64,000 bases of DNA from positions 124,001-188,000 of the forward strand of contig NZ_QGDT01000010.1 of NCBI RefSeq assembly GCF_003149085.1, read 5' to 3'. Shown piece after piece: positions 36,127 through 45,515 of this stretch (the stretch's first letter is position 1; every line of letters starts with the position of its first letter). The DNA comes from Dyadobacter jejuensis. Its GTDB lineage: Bacteria > Bacteroidota > Bacteroidia > Cytophagales > Spirosomataceae. The notes beneath the pieces are model-generated. The model was not told the DNA's origin. It ran no database searches and was given only the letters and a program-made list of their open reading frames with translations. Made by a program: the position numbers and the translations under genes.

Positions 36127-37605
36127 CTAAGGCGTATGATTGGCACGAAGTTCCTCAATCTTGGCATTGATCTGCTTGTCATATTCCAGTATCTGCGGCT
36201 GATACCGGTCTGTTTCTTCTTCAATTGCCTTATATTGTAATTCATAGCTTTTTATTCTAATTTCACAATACTCCTTCAACTGTTGGTTTCTGGTCCTTAT
36301 CTGAAGAGGCAAATCGAGCTCCTCAAAACCATCCAAAAGTGCGATATTTTCTTTCCAATAATAGATCCCCCTATCCTTAATTTCAGTTAGCCGAACGTCT
36401 TTTGGGGTGTATGGTGGCATATGATAGGCCTCCAAAGCCATGGCTTCCATTGAAACAAACTTCTTGATCTGCCGGTCATATGTCCCCACATCGTTTGGCA
36501 AGCGAGTATAAACGGCATAAGTAGAGGCCAAAACAAAAATGCATAGAATACTTATCGTACCAATATTGAAACTAACGTCCTCGGGCTGTTTGAGACTAGG
36601 GAGAAAAGCCCAGCCTATCCCGGCTCCCGCTACCAAGCCCCCCAAATGGGCTGCATTGTCTATCCCTCCTTGCAGTCCACTAATTAAATTGTACCCCACA
36701 AACACCAAGATACTGGGCAGCAAAGCTTTACGGGTGGCAGGTTCAATCAAATTCGATGTCAGCATCACCAGGAACGCACCATACATCCCAAAGATGGCTC
36801 CCGAAGCTCCGGCGCTTATGGTGAGGTCGTTCCACCATAGACTGGCTGCGCTCGCCGAAACACCCGACAGCAAATAAACTACCGAAAACCTTAACTTACC
36901 GAGCTTAGGCTCTAAGAGAACACCTATAATAAAGAGTGCATACATATTCATGAGCAAGTGCAGGATTCCGATATGGACAAAATAGCTGGTAACCAATCGC
37001 CACCATTGTCCATCTAACGTGACAGGCCTGAAATTAGCCCCCCACAGCACTAGGCTTTCTTTTCCGGGCATCAAGAAATTGACTCCGCTAGCCACCATCG
37101 CTAGGAAGACTAAGATATTCAAGTTTAATAATACAGGAGTGATATAATAACTCTCCTTGGGCTTGAAAAGGGATAGAAAATGATCGAACTTTTCTGCAAT
37201 CGTAGCTGGGGGTAACATTAAGACATCTTGGTCAGGGGGCACCAATTGGTCTTGAACTTCCTGGTATTTTTCATGTAAGTCCTCCTTGCTGAACGTCCCT
37301 TTAAGCTCCTCCATACGCCTATGAAACCTGGTTACCGTACGCTTATTTTTACCCCAGTCCGCAAGCGCACCTCCCAACGATTCACTATGAATAGTAGCAA
37401 CATCGTCGTGTATTTTGATGGTAACTATACCATTCCACGAAAACAAGCCATTGGCTGTCCGGGCTATGAGTCCACTGTGACTCTGGTAGCTAACCTCCCA
37501 GTTCATCTCCTTAGCCGTTTCCAAGACCAGTATCAGAAATTCCTCTGTGGATAGACCCTCTAAAGGGTATTCTGCAATATGTTTGGGTGTAAAACCTATG
37601 GCCAT
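36127..37605 (-). CDS. rhomboid family intramembrane serine protease
   Basis: This 492-residue integral-membrane protease has the complete rhomboid signature: WWRLVTSYFVHIG (the WR motif), H216-x-x-x-N220 in HLLMNMYALF, the nucleophile S268 in GASGAIFG, and H320 in DNAAHLGGL. Rhomboids cut TM segments of substrate proteins. Two additions are unusual: a soluble N-terminal domain of about 150 residues resembling a small DUF-type alpha/beta fold (TAKEMNWEVSYQSHSGLIA), and a C-terminal helical tail of about 130 residues (VRLTEIKDRGIYYWKENIA). The second half of the tail has coiled-coil character. Confidence 0.93.
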   Translation of the reverse strand: MAIGFTPKHIAEYPLEGLSTEEFLILVLETAKEMNWEVSYQSHSGLIARTANGLFSWNGIVTIKIHDDVATIHSESLGGALADWGKNKRTVTRFHRRMEELKGTFSKEDLHEKYQEVQDQLVPPDQDVLMLPPATIAEKFDHFLSLFKPKESYYITPVLLNLNILVFLAMVASGVNFLMPGKESLVLWGANFRPVTLDGQWWRLVTSYFVHIGILHLLMNMYALFIIGVLLEPKLGKLRFSVVYLLSGVSASAASLWWNDLTISAGASGAIFGMYGAFLVMLTSNLIEPATRKALLPSILVFVGYNLISGLQGGIDNAAHLGGLVAGAGIGWAFLPSLKQPEDVSFNIGTISILCIFVLASTYAVYTRLPNDVGTYDRQIKKFVSMEAMALEAYHMPPYTPKDVRLTEIKDRGIYYWKENIALLDGFEELDLPLQIRTRNQQLKEYCEIRIKSYELQYKAIEEETDRYQPQILEYDKQINAKIEELRANHTP

Positions 37606-37683
37606 CCTCTTAAAAGTGTATGTTAGTAAGTATAATTATGGCTTGCACGGGGCAACCCAAGGCAATAAGCCCCGGCCATGTCC

Positions 37684-39561
37684 TTATAATGCTCGGCCCA
37701 CAGGATACAAGAGGTACCTATCGTCGTAGTATTTGGTTTTGCCGTAAAACCAGCCCAAAATAGCACCAGGATCCTTAGCAAAATCTTGATCCTCCTTTAA
37801 TTTTCGTTCAAATTCCGCTTTTAATTCCGGCGACTCCTCGAGCATACGTTGGGCCAAGGGCTCCATCACATAGGCTTCTATATATTCTGTGCGTTGGAAG
37901 ATATTGAGGAAAAACCCCCAACTAAAAAATGAATCCTTCGAGGTGGGTTCTAATAAATGGATCGCCAAATCGCCCAGGGGTTGATCGGTAGTGATAAAAA
38001 CAGAACCAGCCGCATATTCTTGCTTCCGCAGTTCCGACCTTGCTTTACCACTTACCTGCATATGTCCCTCATAAGGGAAAGGTTCATGATTTTCATTTTC
38101 AAAATGGGCGTCTTCTATACGATACATTTCTACCTCCACCATGCGAGGAGCGGCAAGTACCTCCATCTCAATACCATGGATTTTCAAGCGTTCTATCACC
38201 TCGTCGCAGGAAGCTGGCACCCAGTATCCTTTAGGCCGGGTGATAAAGCCGATCGGTTCCGACTCTTTATAATAGGCTATTTTTTTGGTGATGGGCCTAC
38301 CCATCCACTCAATATACTCAGACTGGGTAATAGCCGACTTCCTGATTTTGGAATCCATCCCAAGCAACAGCATGCTGTCTGGACGTTGGACGGTCTGATC
38401 TGAAAATTCCAATAAGGACATCGATTGAAAATCCACCTGATTCTTCATTTGAGGTATTTTATATGCCATAGGAACTTGAGCCTCCCTCAGGTCTTTATCG
38501 GACGCAGTGACTTTCTGCAAGGACTTACCCTCTGTACCCAGCAATTTTAAAGTACGCTCTAACAACACGTAGGTTCCTAAAACCCGTTGCTTATAGGGTT
38601 TTAAAGAATGATTTTCGACCAATATAGCTCCTAAATGACGCATAATCCCATAGGTATCTGAAAACCTGGGCCCACCCATTATGGCCACATTTCCTTTAGA
38701 AAAATCTCTGTCGTTTAGGGCAAACATCAACGGACCTGGTATATGTCCCTGAGCTCGTAAGCCATCGTCAACGAAGGGCTTAAACTTAGTTTCAAGCCAA
38801 GAGGCTATCCCGGGAGAATTCCCCTGCACCCCTGCTCCAGTATAGGTGATATCGAACTGGTAATCGGCACCATCCGTAACATGAATATCCATGTACAGCT
38901 CTGGGTCGTAATCGTTTATCACCCCGATCACCGCCCTCACCTCTTTGGTATCCAGCTTGGTATAGTCGCGGTTTAAATTTAGATTTTGGGCATTGGTTCT
39001 CCACCCCATGTTTTCGGGTCCCCGTTGATTCGGCCGGTTGTAGGGAGAAGAATTTTCATGCGCATCCACACTTAATATAGGGATAAACAGAAAGTTTACC
39101 CGCTCTAACAAGGCTTTCTTCTGACCAAAAGCAATGTCTCGAAGCAGCATCATACCGGCATCTTTCCCATCTATTTCCCCAGAATGGATCCCAGCCTGAA
39201 CCAATAACAATGGTTTTTTGGAGTTTCTTAAGGCCTCAGGGCTTTTATTGGTATCCGTAGAGGCTACTAGCATATATATATCCCGCCCTTCTACACTCTT
39301 CCCCACCGACCGCATCGCTATCAACGGAGAGGCAGCAGCTAGTTTATTGAACCAAGCCATGGTTTCCTTATAGTCGGGCGTGGTCCTGAAACCGGATTGT
39401 TCAATAGGTGTAATCCATGGATCGTTCGGTGCAGCCACCAGGGCTTCACTTTTTCCATGCCAATCGAGCACCGGGGGAAGTATCGATTGGGCCATGATGG
39501 AGCCCATTGACAAACTTGCAATAGAGGAGATTATAAATTTTAATAGGTTAACTTTAGTCAT
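37684..39561 (-). CDS. secreted M14-family zinc carboxypeptidase
   Basis: The 625-residue protein has a signal peptide (about 1-24, SIMAQ) and an M14 peptidase domain. Zinc ligands are H126 and E129 in GIHSGEIDG and H227 in MDIHVTDG. The NRD element in LNLNRDYTKLD and the candidate catalytic glutamate in ILVENHSLK also fit. The remaining 250 residues form a second domain (about 380-625) seen in related Bacteroidota peptidases. The family trims C-terminal residues from peptides; a role in peptide scavenging in the periplasm is likely. It is upstream of the rhomboid gene on the same strand, with a 78-bp gap. Confidence 0.9.
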   Translation of the reverse strand: MTKVNLLKFIISSIASLSMGSIMAQSILPPVLDWHGKSEALVAAPNDPWITPIEQSGFRTTPDYKETMAWFNKLAAASPLIAMRSVGKSVEGRDIYMLVASTDTNKSPEALRNSKKPLLLVQAGIHSGEIDGKDAGMMLLRDIAFGQKKALLERVNFLFIPILSVDAHENSSPYNRPNQRGPENMGWRTNAQNLNLNRDYTKLDTKEVRAVIGVINDYDPELYMDIHVTDGADYQFDITYTGAGVQGNSPGIASWLETKFKPFVDDGLRAQGHIPGPLMFALNDRDFSKGNVAIMGGPRFSDTYGIMRHLGAILVENHSLKPYKQRVLGTYVLLERTLKLLGTEGKSLQKVTASDKDLREAQVPMAYKIPQMKNQVDFQSMSLLEFSDQTVQRPDSMLLLGMDSKIRKSAITQSEYIEWMGRPITKKIAYYKESEPIGFITRPKGYWVPASCDEVIERLKIHGIEMEVLAAPRMVEVEMYRIEDAHFENENHEPFPYEGHMQVSGKARSELRKQEYAAGSVFITTDQPLGDLAIHLLEPTSKDSFFSWGFFLNIFQRTEYIEAYVMEPLAQRMLEESPELKAEFERKLKEDQDFAKDPGAILGWFYGKTKYYDDRYLLYPVGRAL

Positions 39562-40150
39562 ATGAATTGAAAATAATGAGGGTTACTAATCAGGAATAGT
39601 GGAGGATATTCCAATTATATTTTTCTTATTCACTGTTTTCTCTAGTTTGAGGATCTACTTCCGAAATATAGGCCAAAATTTGTACATTTTTAGTTGCTTC
39701 TGTTCCCTCTTTTAAGCCAACGAACACGGGACATAGACCCCTATTGGCCAACTCCTATGACTGAGTAGTCCCTGATATTTTGCATTTTTTGGGACCTAAC
39801 CGAGCCCTAGGCCTATCCATTAGGGCCAATAGAATATAAACAAACTGTTGACTGATGATCAGGATTCCATCCATTTTTGGATACCTTACATCATGAAAAT
39901 AAATTTTTGGCTATTTAAACTTCAAACTAAGGAACATAAAAAGCAAATACCTCGCTGCTTTTTGAAGTTTTAAAGTGTTACTTTTAATAAGTTGTTATAA
40001 CTAGTATACAGGACTATTATCTCAGTTTAGTGCTAAATAATTGTTATTAATAGGCATCTTTTAGGTAAAAAAAGTTAAAATTCCCGAAATAGTAGTCCCA
40101 AAATTTATTACCAATTTTGGATGCGAAGACAAGCCAATTAAAAACCATTT
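39562..40150. other. 589-bp gene-free region, M14 peptidase / sigma factor
   Basis: No coding frame or RNA gene is visible. The DNA is noticeably more AT-rich than the flanking genes, like the whole 40-47 kb block. It must hold divergent promoters for the M14 peptidase and the sigma factor. CAATTTTG at 40112-40119, 32 bp before the sigma factor ATG, is one base from the -7 consensus. Confidence 0.4.
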
Positions 40151-40741
40151 ATGAATCAATTGTACATCACCTATTCTGACGAGGAGATCCTTCATTTAAT
40201 AATAGGCCAGGACAGTCAAGAGGCCTTTGAGGAGCTTTATGATCGATATTTCAAGGTTTTGTACAATTTCGCATACAGTAAAATAGACGATGAGTATATT
40301 TCTCAGGAAATTATACAGGAGTTGTTTGTAACTTTCTGGCAACAGCGGCACGAAAACGTCATTAAATCGTGCCGGCCCTATTTATTTGGCATGTTAAGGA
40401 ATTTAATACTGCTTCATTACCGCAAGGAGTACACGCGTCAGCGCCACTATAACGAATGGGTATTGACCCACGATGATGTGAGTGATTTATTGCCCGATCA
40501 GCCAGCGCTTACCAATGAATTACAGATTAGGTATGAAAAGGGCTTGGAAATACTCCCTCCTAAATGCCGCCAAGTTTTTTTATTAAGCCGCCAGGGGCGC
40601 ACTTACCGTCAGATAGCTTCCGAGTTATCCATTTCCGAGAAAACGGTGGAGCAACATATTTCCAAGGCCATTCAAATGCTAAAACGCTACCTCAAAGAAC
40701 ATCTGCCTTATCTTATGGCTTGGTTCACCTTATGGAATTGA
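40151..40741 (+). CDS. ECF RNA polymerase sigma factor
   Basis: The 196-residue product is an extracytoplasmic-function sigma-70 factor. Region 2 is seen as YNFAYSKIDDEYISQEIIQE with FVTFWQQR, and region 4 as ILPPKCRQVFLLSRQGRTYR with the helix-turn-helix SELSISEKTVEQHISKA. This type, with FecR and an STN-bearing SusC downstream, forms a trans-envelope signalling path in Bacteroidota: substrate binding at the outer membrane relieves FecR and frees the sigma factor to transcribe susCD. It probably recognises the susC promoter in the 41.9-42.1 kb leader. Confidence 0.93.
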   Translation: MNQLYITYSDEEILHLIIGQDSQEAFEELYDRYFKVLYNFAYSKIDDEYISQEIIQELFVTFWQQRHENVIKSCRPYLFGMLRNLILLHYRKEYTRQRHYNEWVLTHDDVSDLLPDQPALTNELQIRYEKGLEILPPKCRQVFLLSRQGRTYRQIASELSISEKTVEQHISKAIQMLKRYLKEHLPYLMAWFTLWN

Positions 40742-40862
40742 ACGGTTTTACCATATCTACCTTGTCTTTTTTTAATAATTAATTTATTTTTTCGAATAGA
40801 CTAAGGGTGTTTCCGTTTTGAAGCAACTATAATGCCGACAACGCCTAAACGGATATACTTCG

Positions 40863-41885
40863 ATGCAAAAGCCTTACATTGATCCTCAACTCTTAAAAAA
40901 GTACCTGGATAACCAATGCAACGATTCAGAAAAAGAAATGGTAGAGCAATGGTATGCCCAAATAATAGGAATCCCTAATTATTTGGATACCATACCCGAC
41001 AATGATCGGCGCCGTATTAAAAAGGAAACGTTTTCTTATATATCCCAAACATTAGGATTAGGAAAACCCAAGAGCCTACCATTTATGTTTTCACGATGGA
41101 CTACCCTACTGGCTGCCGCTAGCGTCGTAATTCTACTAACTCTTTATTTGACGTATATGGGCAAGGTCACAAGCGACAATCCCGTTCAAATGGCCCAAAG
41201 GGAGAGACAGACGAATCCATCGGAAATTACTTTTACAAATACCAATTCACAAATTGTGCAACATGTATTGCCAGATGGTACCAAAATTTGGCTGCATCAT
41301 GATGCCAATATCACCTATCCAAAGGCATTTTCAGGATCCACTCGAGAGGTGTCGTTCTCAGGGGAAGGTTTTTTTGAGGTTACCCCAGATAAAAGCAAAC
41401 CATTCTATATACACTCTGGAGATCTCCAGGTGAAGGTTCTGGGTACTAGTTTTAATGTGAAGGCAAAAGCGAATGCGGATATTTATGAAGTTTCTGTTGT
41501 AACTGGAATCGTGGAAGTGAGTTCTATAAATACGACCAATCCCCAAGCAGAACTCTTGTTAAAGCCCAGTGAACAAGCACTTTATAATCCAAGATCGAAT
41601 CAGATCACCTATTCCAAAAAAGTTGGCCAAACTAAAAAAGAAATATATGAACCGATTGATATCATTTTTGACAATACTCCATTGAACGAAGTAGTATCGA
41701 AATTGGAAACCCGATTTAATGTAAAAATTCACTTTTTGAATAAGAAACTCGCCAATTGTGGCATGACAGCCGATTTTGAGCAACAACCACTCTTAACGAT
41801 TTTAGATATGCTCTGCGCCAGTTTGGGAGCAAACTATACGTTGTCGGACCAAACCATACTTTTGGATGGCCCCTCTTGTGACTAA
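40863..41885 (+). CDS. FecR-family anti-sigma factor
   Basis: The 340-residue membrane protein has a short cytoplasmic part (1-75) that should hold the sigma factor, one TM segment (about 77-97, WTTLLAAASVVILLTLYL) and a periplasmic FecR domain. The latter shows QIVQHVLPDGTKIWLHHDAN, FEVTPDKSKPFYIHSG and VLGTSFNVKA. The C-terminal DUF4974 domain (IIFDNTPLNEVVSKLETRF, about 270-340) is the part thought to contact the STN domain of SusC. Gap to the sigma gene is 121 bp. Confidence 0.93.
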   Translation: MQKPYIDPQLLKKYLDNQCNDSEKEMVEQWYAQIIGIPNYLDTIPDNDRRRIKKETFSYISQTLGLGKPKSLPFMFSRWTTLLAAASVVILLTLYLTYMGKVTSDNPVQMAQRERQTNPSEITFTNTNSQIVQHVLPDGTKIWLHHDANITYPKAFSGSTREVSFSGEGFFEVTPDKSKPFYIHSGDLQVKVLGTSFNVKAKANADIYEVSVVTGIVEVSSINTTNPQAELLLKPSEQALYNPRSNQITYSKKVGQTKKEIYEPIDIIFDNTPLNEVVSKLETRFNVKIHFLNKKLANCGMTADFEQQPLLTILDMLCASLGANYTLSDQTILLDGPSCD

Positions 41886-41950
41886 GTTTTTTCTAACCGA
41901 ATGTCAAATTTTAACCCAATAGTCAATATGAATAAGATCCATTCCCCTTA

Positions 41951-42050
41951 ATAAAAGTTGTGGGCTGGAAGTGTACCACCACCGCCAACCCACTTTTAAT
42001 TCCGCTTCTCTGGCCATCCATGTGTACCACCACAGGCGAAGAGAAACATT
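41951..42050 (+). promoter_or_regulatory. tandem hairpins with identical loops in the susC leader
   Basis: The first hairpin spans 41953-41997. AAAAGT pairs with ACTTTT, then GGG with CCC and TGG with CCA, around a loop containing GTGTACCACCAC (41971-41982). The second spans 42006-42045: TTCTCT pairs with AGAGAA, then GCC with GGC, and its loop again contains GTGTACCACCAC (42022-42033). The stems are unrelated in sequence, while the 12-nt loop core is the same, which looks like selection on the loop. The first hairpin, with its TTTTAATT tail, could also be a weak terminator of the sigma/FecR transcript. Confidence 0.55.
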
Positions 42051-42089
42051 CCAATTAGTTCAGTTTAACTTAATTAGAGTTTCAAAATT

Positions 42090-45000
42090 ATGGAAAAATT
42101 AGTACTTAACAAGCCAATCAACTGGCTTAAAATTATGCGCATCGGATTTTTTCAGTGTGTGATGGTAGCGCTGCTCGGAAGTATTTCCTATGCAAGGGAG
42201 ACTTCCGCTCAGTCGATATTGGCCAAGGATATAAGCCTTGAGATCAATAACTTGTCTATAAAACAGGCGCTTGTGGTTATAAAAAATGAAACCAATGTGA
42301 AGTTTGTTTATAGTACGAGGGTACCCTTGGACGCCAAGGTTAATTTGCATGTTAAGAATCAGAAGCTATCTAAAGTACTGAATATGATGCTGGTACCACG
42401 AGGAATTGGTTATCGTGTAATCAATAATCAGATTGTGCTTAGTCCGAAAACAACCTCTGCAGAAACTGTATTTCCTGAGATTGAGCAAAAGTTACAAACC
42501 TTAATTTTGCCCAAAGACATCACCATTAAAGGAACGGTCAAGTCAGCTGAAAACAATGAACTCCTGCCTGGTGTAAGTGTAGTCGTAAAAGGGACACAGA
42601 CTGGTACTACTACGGATACTGACGGTAATTTTGAAATACAGGTTCCCAATGTAGAAGCCTCGCTTATTTTTAGTTTTGTAGGTTATAAAGCCCAAGAAAT
42701 AGCCGTCGGAAACAAATCTCAGTTTGACATCCTACTGGAATCGGACACTAAGTCCCTTTCCGAAATAGTAGTAATTGGCTACGGAACCGCCAAAAAAAGT
42801 GATTTATCTGCTGCAGTATCTACCGTTCCCGATATGGCACAAATAAAAAACAGACCAGTACTGGACGTCGGTAATATGATTCAGGGTAAGGTTCCGGGCG
42901 TAACGGCCGTCAGCAATGGTGGTCACCCCGATCAAACACCTAATATAACGATTCGTGGAACGGGTTCACGGGGTTCTGAAAGCGTATTGTATGTGGTGGA
43001 TGGGGTGCCCAATGCCCCATATAACCCGGCCGATGTGGAGTCTATTACCATTCTAAAAGATGCTGCCTCTGCAGCAATATATGGCGCCTTCTCGGGTTCT
43101 GCTGGTGTCATTCTAATTACGACACGCCAAGCGTCATCCGGTAAACCCAGTATCGAATATTCAGGATTTATGGGAGCCAAAACCGCCTGGAAGTTGCCAT
43201 CTTCATTGACGGCTGCCGATGAAGCCATGGTATCTAATTTGGCCTTTACCAATGCCGGGTTGAATCCTTTGGATGGCTGGGATGCTAGCAAAAACCCATA
43301 TGCGCAAGTCACACGTACCAATTGGGTTGATGAGATATTCAGAACCGGTATTGTTCAACGTCATAATATCAGCATCAATGCAGGAACCGACAAATTCTCC
43401 ACTTTATTCCAAGGTCGCTATGAAAAAAATGAGGGCACGCTACTGAATACTTATAGCCAGAACATGTCCTTGCGTTTCAATTCGGTATATAAATTCACCG
43501 ACAAATTCAAATTCCGACAGGAGTTGTTCTGGAACAACAGCGATAGCCGTGGGACAGAGACTTCCAGTGGCTATAGCGGAACTATTTTGTCTGCCATTTA
43601 TATGCCCCGATCGGCCACTCCTTATTATGAAGATGGTAGCTTTGGGGGTGTCGGACCGCGTGATTCACCCTATCTCGGGATCCATGGAGATGCTATTAAC
43701 CCAGTAGCAACATTATTGAGAAACCGTCCTTATAATAAAGGCAATGATCTTTTATCAGTTTCGGAATTTTCTTATGCCGATATAATTCCAGGTCTTTCGT
43801 TTTTAACTCGCTTTTCATATCGTCAGAAAAGTTCTTTATACAAGAATTTTAATGTAAAAAGAACGGAACCCGGTAAGCCTAATAATCAGAACAGTTTAGG
43901 CTACAGCACCGACCGCTCTTACAACTGGATTTGGGAAAATACCATGAACTATGCCAGGGTGTTTGGCAAACATAATATTGGTGCTTTGTTATCTACTACA
44001 TCCCAAGAAAACGCTGCCAAGGGATTTAGTATCGCAGCACGCGATTTTGCAGATGAAGATGCTTGGGCTCAATACTTTATAAATGCCCAGACTTTCACCT
44101 CTGACCGCCCAGGCGATTATGACTGGAAAGATAGAAACCTATCGTATGTCAGTAGGGTTTCCTATAGCTGGGCTGACCGCTATTTTGTTACTGGTAGTTA
44201 TCGTTACGATATAGCGGGACGATTGGCCCCTGGCTATAGAGGCAAAGGATTTCCGGCAGCAACTGCAGCTTGGAAAATCAGTTCTGAACCATTCTTTAAC
44301 ATAAAAGGACTCGATCTGTTAAAAGTTCGGGCAAGTTGGGGGCGGATTGGTAATATCGGATCGGTAGGCAGATATTATGGCTACCCTACCCTAAGCTCCA
44401 ATTCAACACATCAGGTGGGCGACGGTGCTCCACAATCAAACGCACTGTATATATCGAGCCTTAATAACCCTAAATTGTCCTGGGAAACATCGCAACAAAC
44501 CGATATTGGTTTAGATATATCCATTTTGAATGAAAAATTAACCATCTCTGCCGATTATTTTGACAAACTAACCTATAACCTGATCAAACGTCAAGATACT
44601 GAGTGGACCCAAACCTACGGTTACGATGCACCTTATATTAATCAGGGTGAAATAAGTAATAAGGGTTTTGAGGCCGTAGTGACCTGGAGAGACCAAGTGG
44701 GGGATCTGGGATACGAGTTTAGTGGGAATATAGCTACCTTGAAAAACCGGGTTCAGAAAATTGATAATGACCCAAATAGTGTTTGGACCCATGGCGATGC
44801 CTGGAGGGGCACCATTAACCCCTATCGGTCGACGGTCGGACAGCCTTATTACTCTTATTGGTTGATCCAAAATGCCGGTATTTTCCAGACCGACGAAGAA
44901 GCCAACGGATATGCCGTAGATGGGAAAAAGGTACAGCCCAATGCGAAAGCAGGCGATTTGAAATTCATCGATCAAAATGGCGATGGTAAAATTGACGATG

Positions 45001-45503
45001 GTGACCGGGTATATATGGGTAATGCCTTTCCAAAATTGACCTATGGTTTCACTACGAATCTAAAATATCGCTCCTTCGATTTCAGCATGTTTATCCAAGG
45101 AGTGGGAGGAGTAAAACTATACAACGTTTTCAAAGAGTCGACTTTGAATGCTTCTGAACAGGGTTATAACCGTTGGGATAAAATTTTAGATGCATGGTCT
45201 CCGACCAATACAGGTTCGGAGATACCACGAATATCGGCCAATGATCCGAACAATAACTTTCAAACAACTTCGGACTGGTATTTAGAAAATGGAAATTATG
45301 TCCGTATTAAAAGTTTAATAATAGGATACACCTTCCCAAAACTTTTCAAAAGTGCTGATATGCGGATTTATTTGAGTGGCGACAATCTCCTCACCTTTAC
45401 CAAGTATTCGGGCATGGACCCTGAAGTAGGAGGCATCGGAATGGACGGTGGTCAATTCCCCGTATCCCGAGTTTATTCCGCTGGTTTGAAAGTTAAATTC
45501 TAA
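42090..45503 (+). CDS. SusC/RagA TonB-linked outer-membrane protein with STN domain
   Basis: The 1137-residue protein is a TonB-dependent outer-membrane transporter. In order it has a signal peptide (to about residue 40), an STN domain (SLEINNLSIKQALVVIKNET, about 50-120), a carboxypeptidase-D-like domain (TIKGTVKSAENNELLPGVSV, about 145-220), the plug (SEIVVIGYGTAKKSDLSAAV onward) and a 22-strand barrel ending FPVSRVYSAGLKVKF. The STN domain connects it to the FecR factor upstream, so it is both transporter and sensor. The substrate cannot be told from the sequence. SusD follows 12 bp later. Confidence 0.95.
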   Translation: MEKLVLNKPINWLKIMRIGFFQCVMVALLGSISYARETSAQSILAKDISLEINNLSIKQALVVIKNETNVKFVYSTRVPLDAKVNLHVKNQKLSKVLNMMLVPRGIGYRVINNQIVLSPKTTSAETVFPEIEQKLQTLILPKDITIKGTVKSAENNELLPGVSVVVKGTQTGTTTDTDGNFEIQVPNVEASLIFSFVGYKAQEIAVGNKSQFDILLESDTKSLSEIVVIGYGTAKKSDLSAAVSTVPDMAQIKNRPVLDVGNMIQGKVPGVTAVSNGGHPDQTPNITIRGTGSRGSESVLYVVDGVPNAPYNPADVESITILKDAASAAIYGAFSGSAGVILITTRQASSGKPSIEYSGFMGAKTAWKLPSSLTAADEAMVSNLAFTNAGLNPLDGWDASKNPYAQVTRTNWVDEIFRTGIVQRHNISINAGTDKFSTLFQGRYEKNEGTLLNTYSQNMSLRFNSVYKFTDKFKFRQELFWNNSDSRGTETSSGYSGTILSAIYMPRSATPYYEDGSFGGVGPRDSPYLGIHGDAINPVATLLRNRPYNKGNDLLSVSEFSYADIIPGLSFLTRFSYRQKSSLYKNFNVKRTEPGKPNNQNSLGYSTDRSYNWIWENTMNYARVFGKHNIGALLSTTSQENAAKGFSIAARDFADEDAWAQYFINAQTFTSDRPGDYDWKDRNLSYVSRVSYSWADRYFVTGSYRYDIAGRLAPGYRGKGFPAATAAWKISSEPFFNIKGLDLLKVRASWGRIGNIGSVGRYYGYPTLSSNSTHQVGDGAPQSNALYISSLNNPKLSWETSQQTDIGLDISILNEKLTISADYFDKLTYNLIKRQDTEWTQTYGYDAPYINQGEISNKGFEAVVTWRDQVGDLGYEFSGNIATLKNRVQKIDNDPNSVWTHGDAWRGTINPYRSTVGQPYYSYWLIQNAGIFQTDEEANGYAVDGKKVQPNAKAGDLKFIDQNGDGKIDDGDRVYMGNAFPKLTYGFTTNLKYRSFDFSMFIQGVGGVKLYNVFKESTLNASEQGYNRWDKILDAWSPTNTGSEIPRISANDPNNNFQTTSDWYLENGNYVRIKSLIIGYTFPKLFKSADMRIYLSGDNLLTFTKYSGMDPEVGGIGMDGGQFPVSRVYSAGLKVKF

Positions 45504-45515
45504 AAGAAAAAAAAC

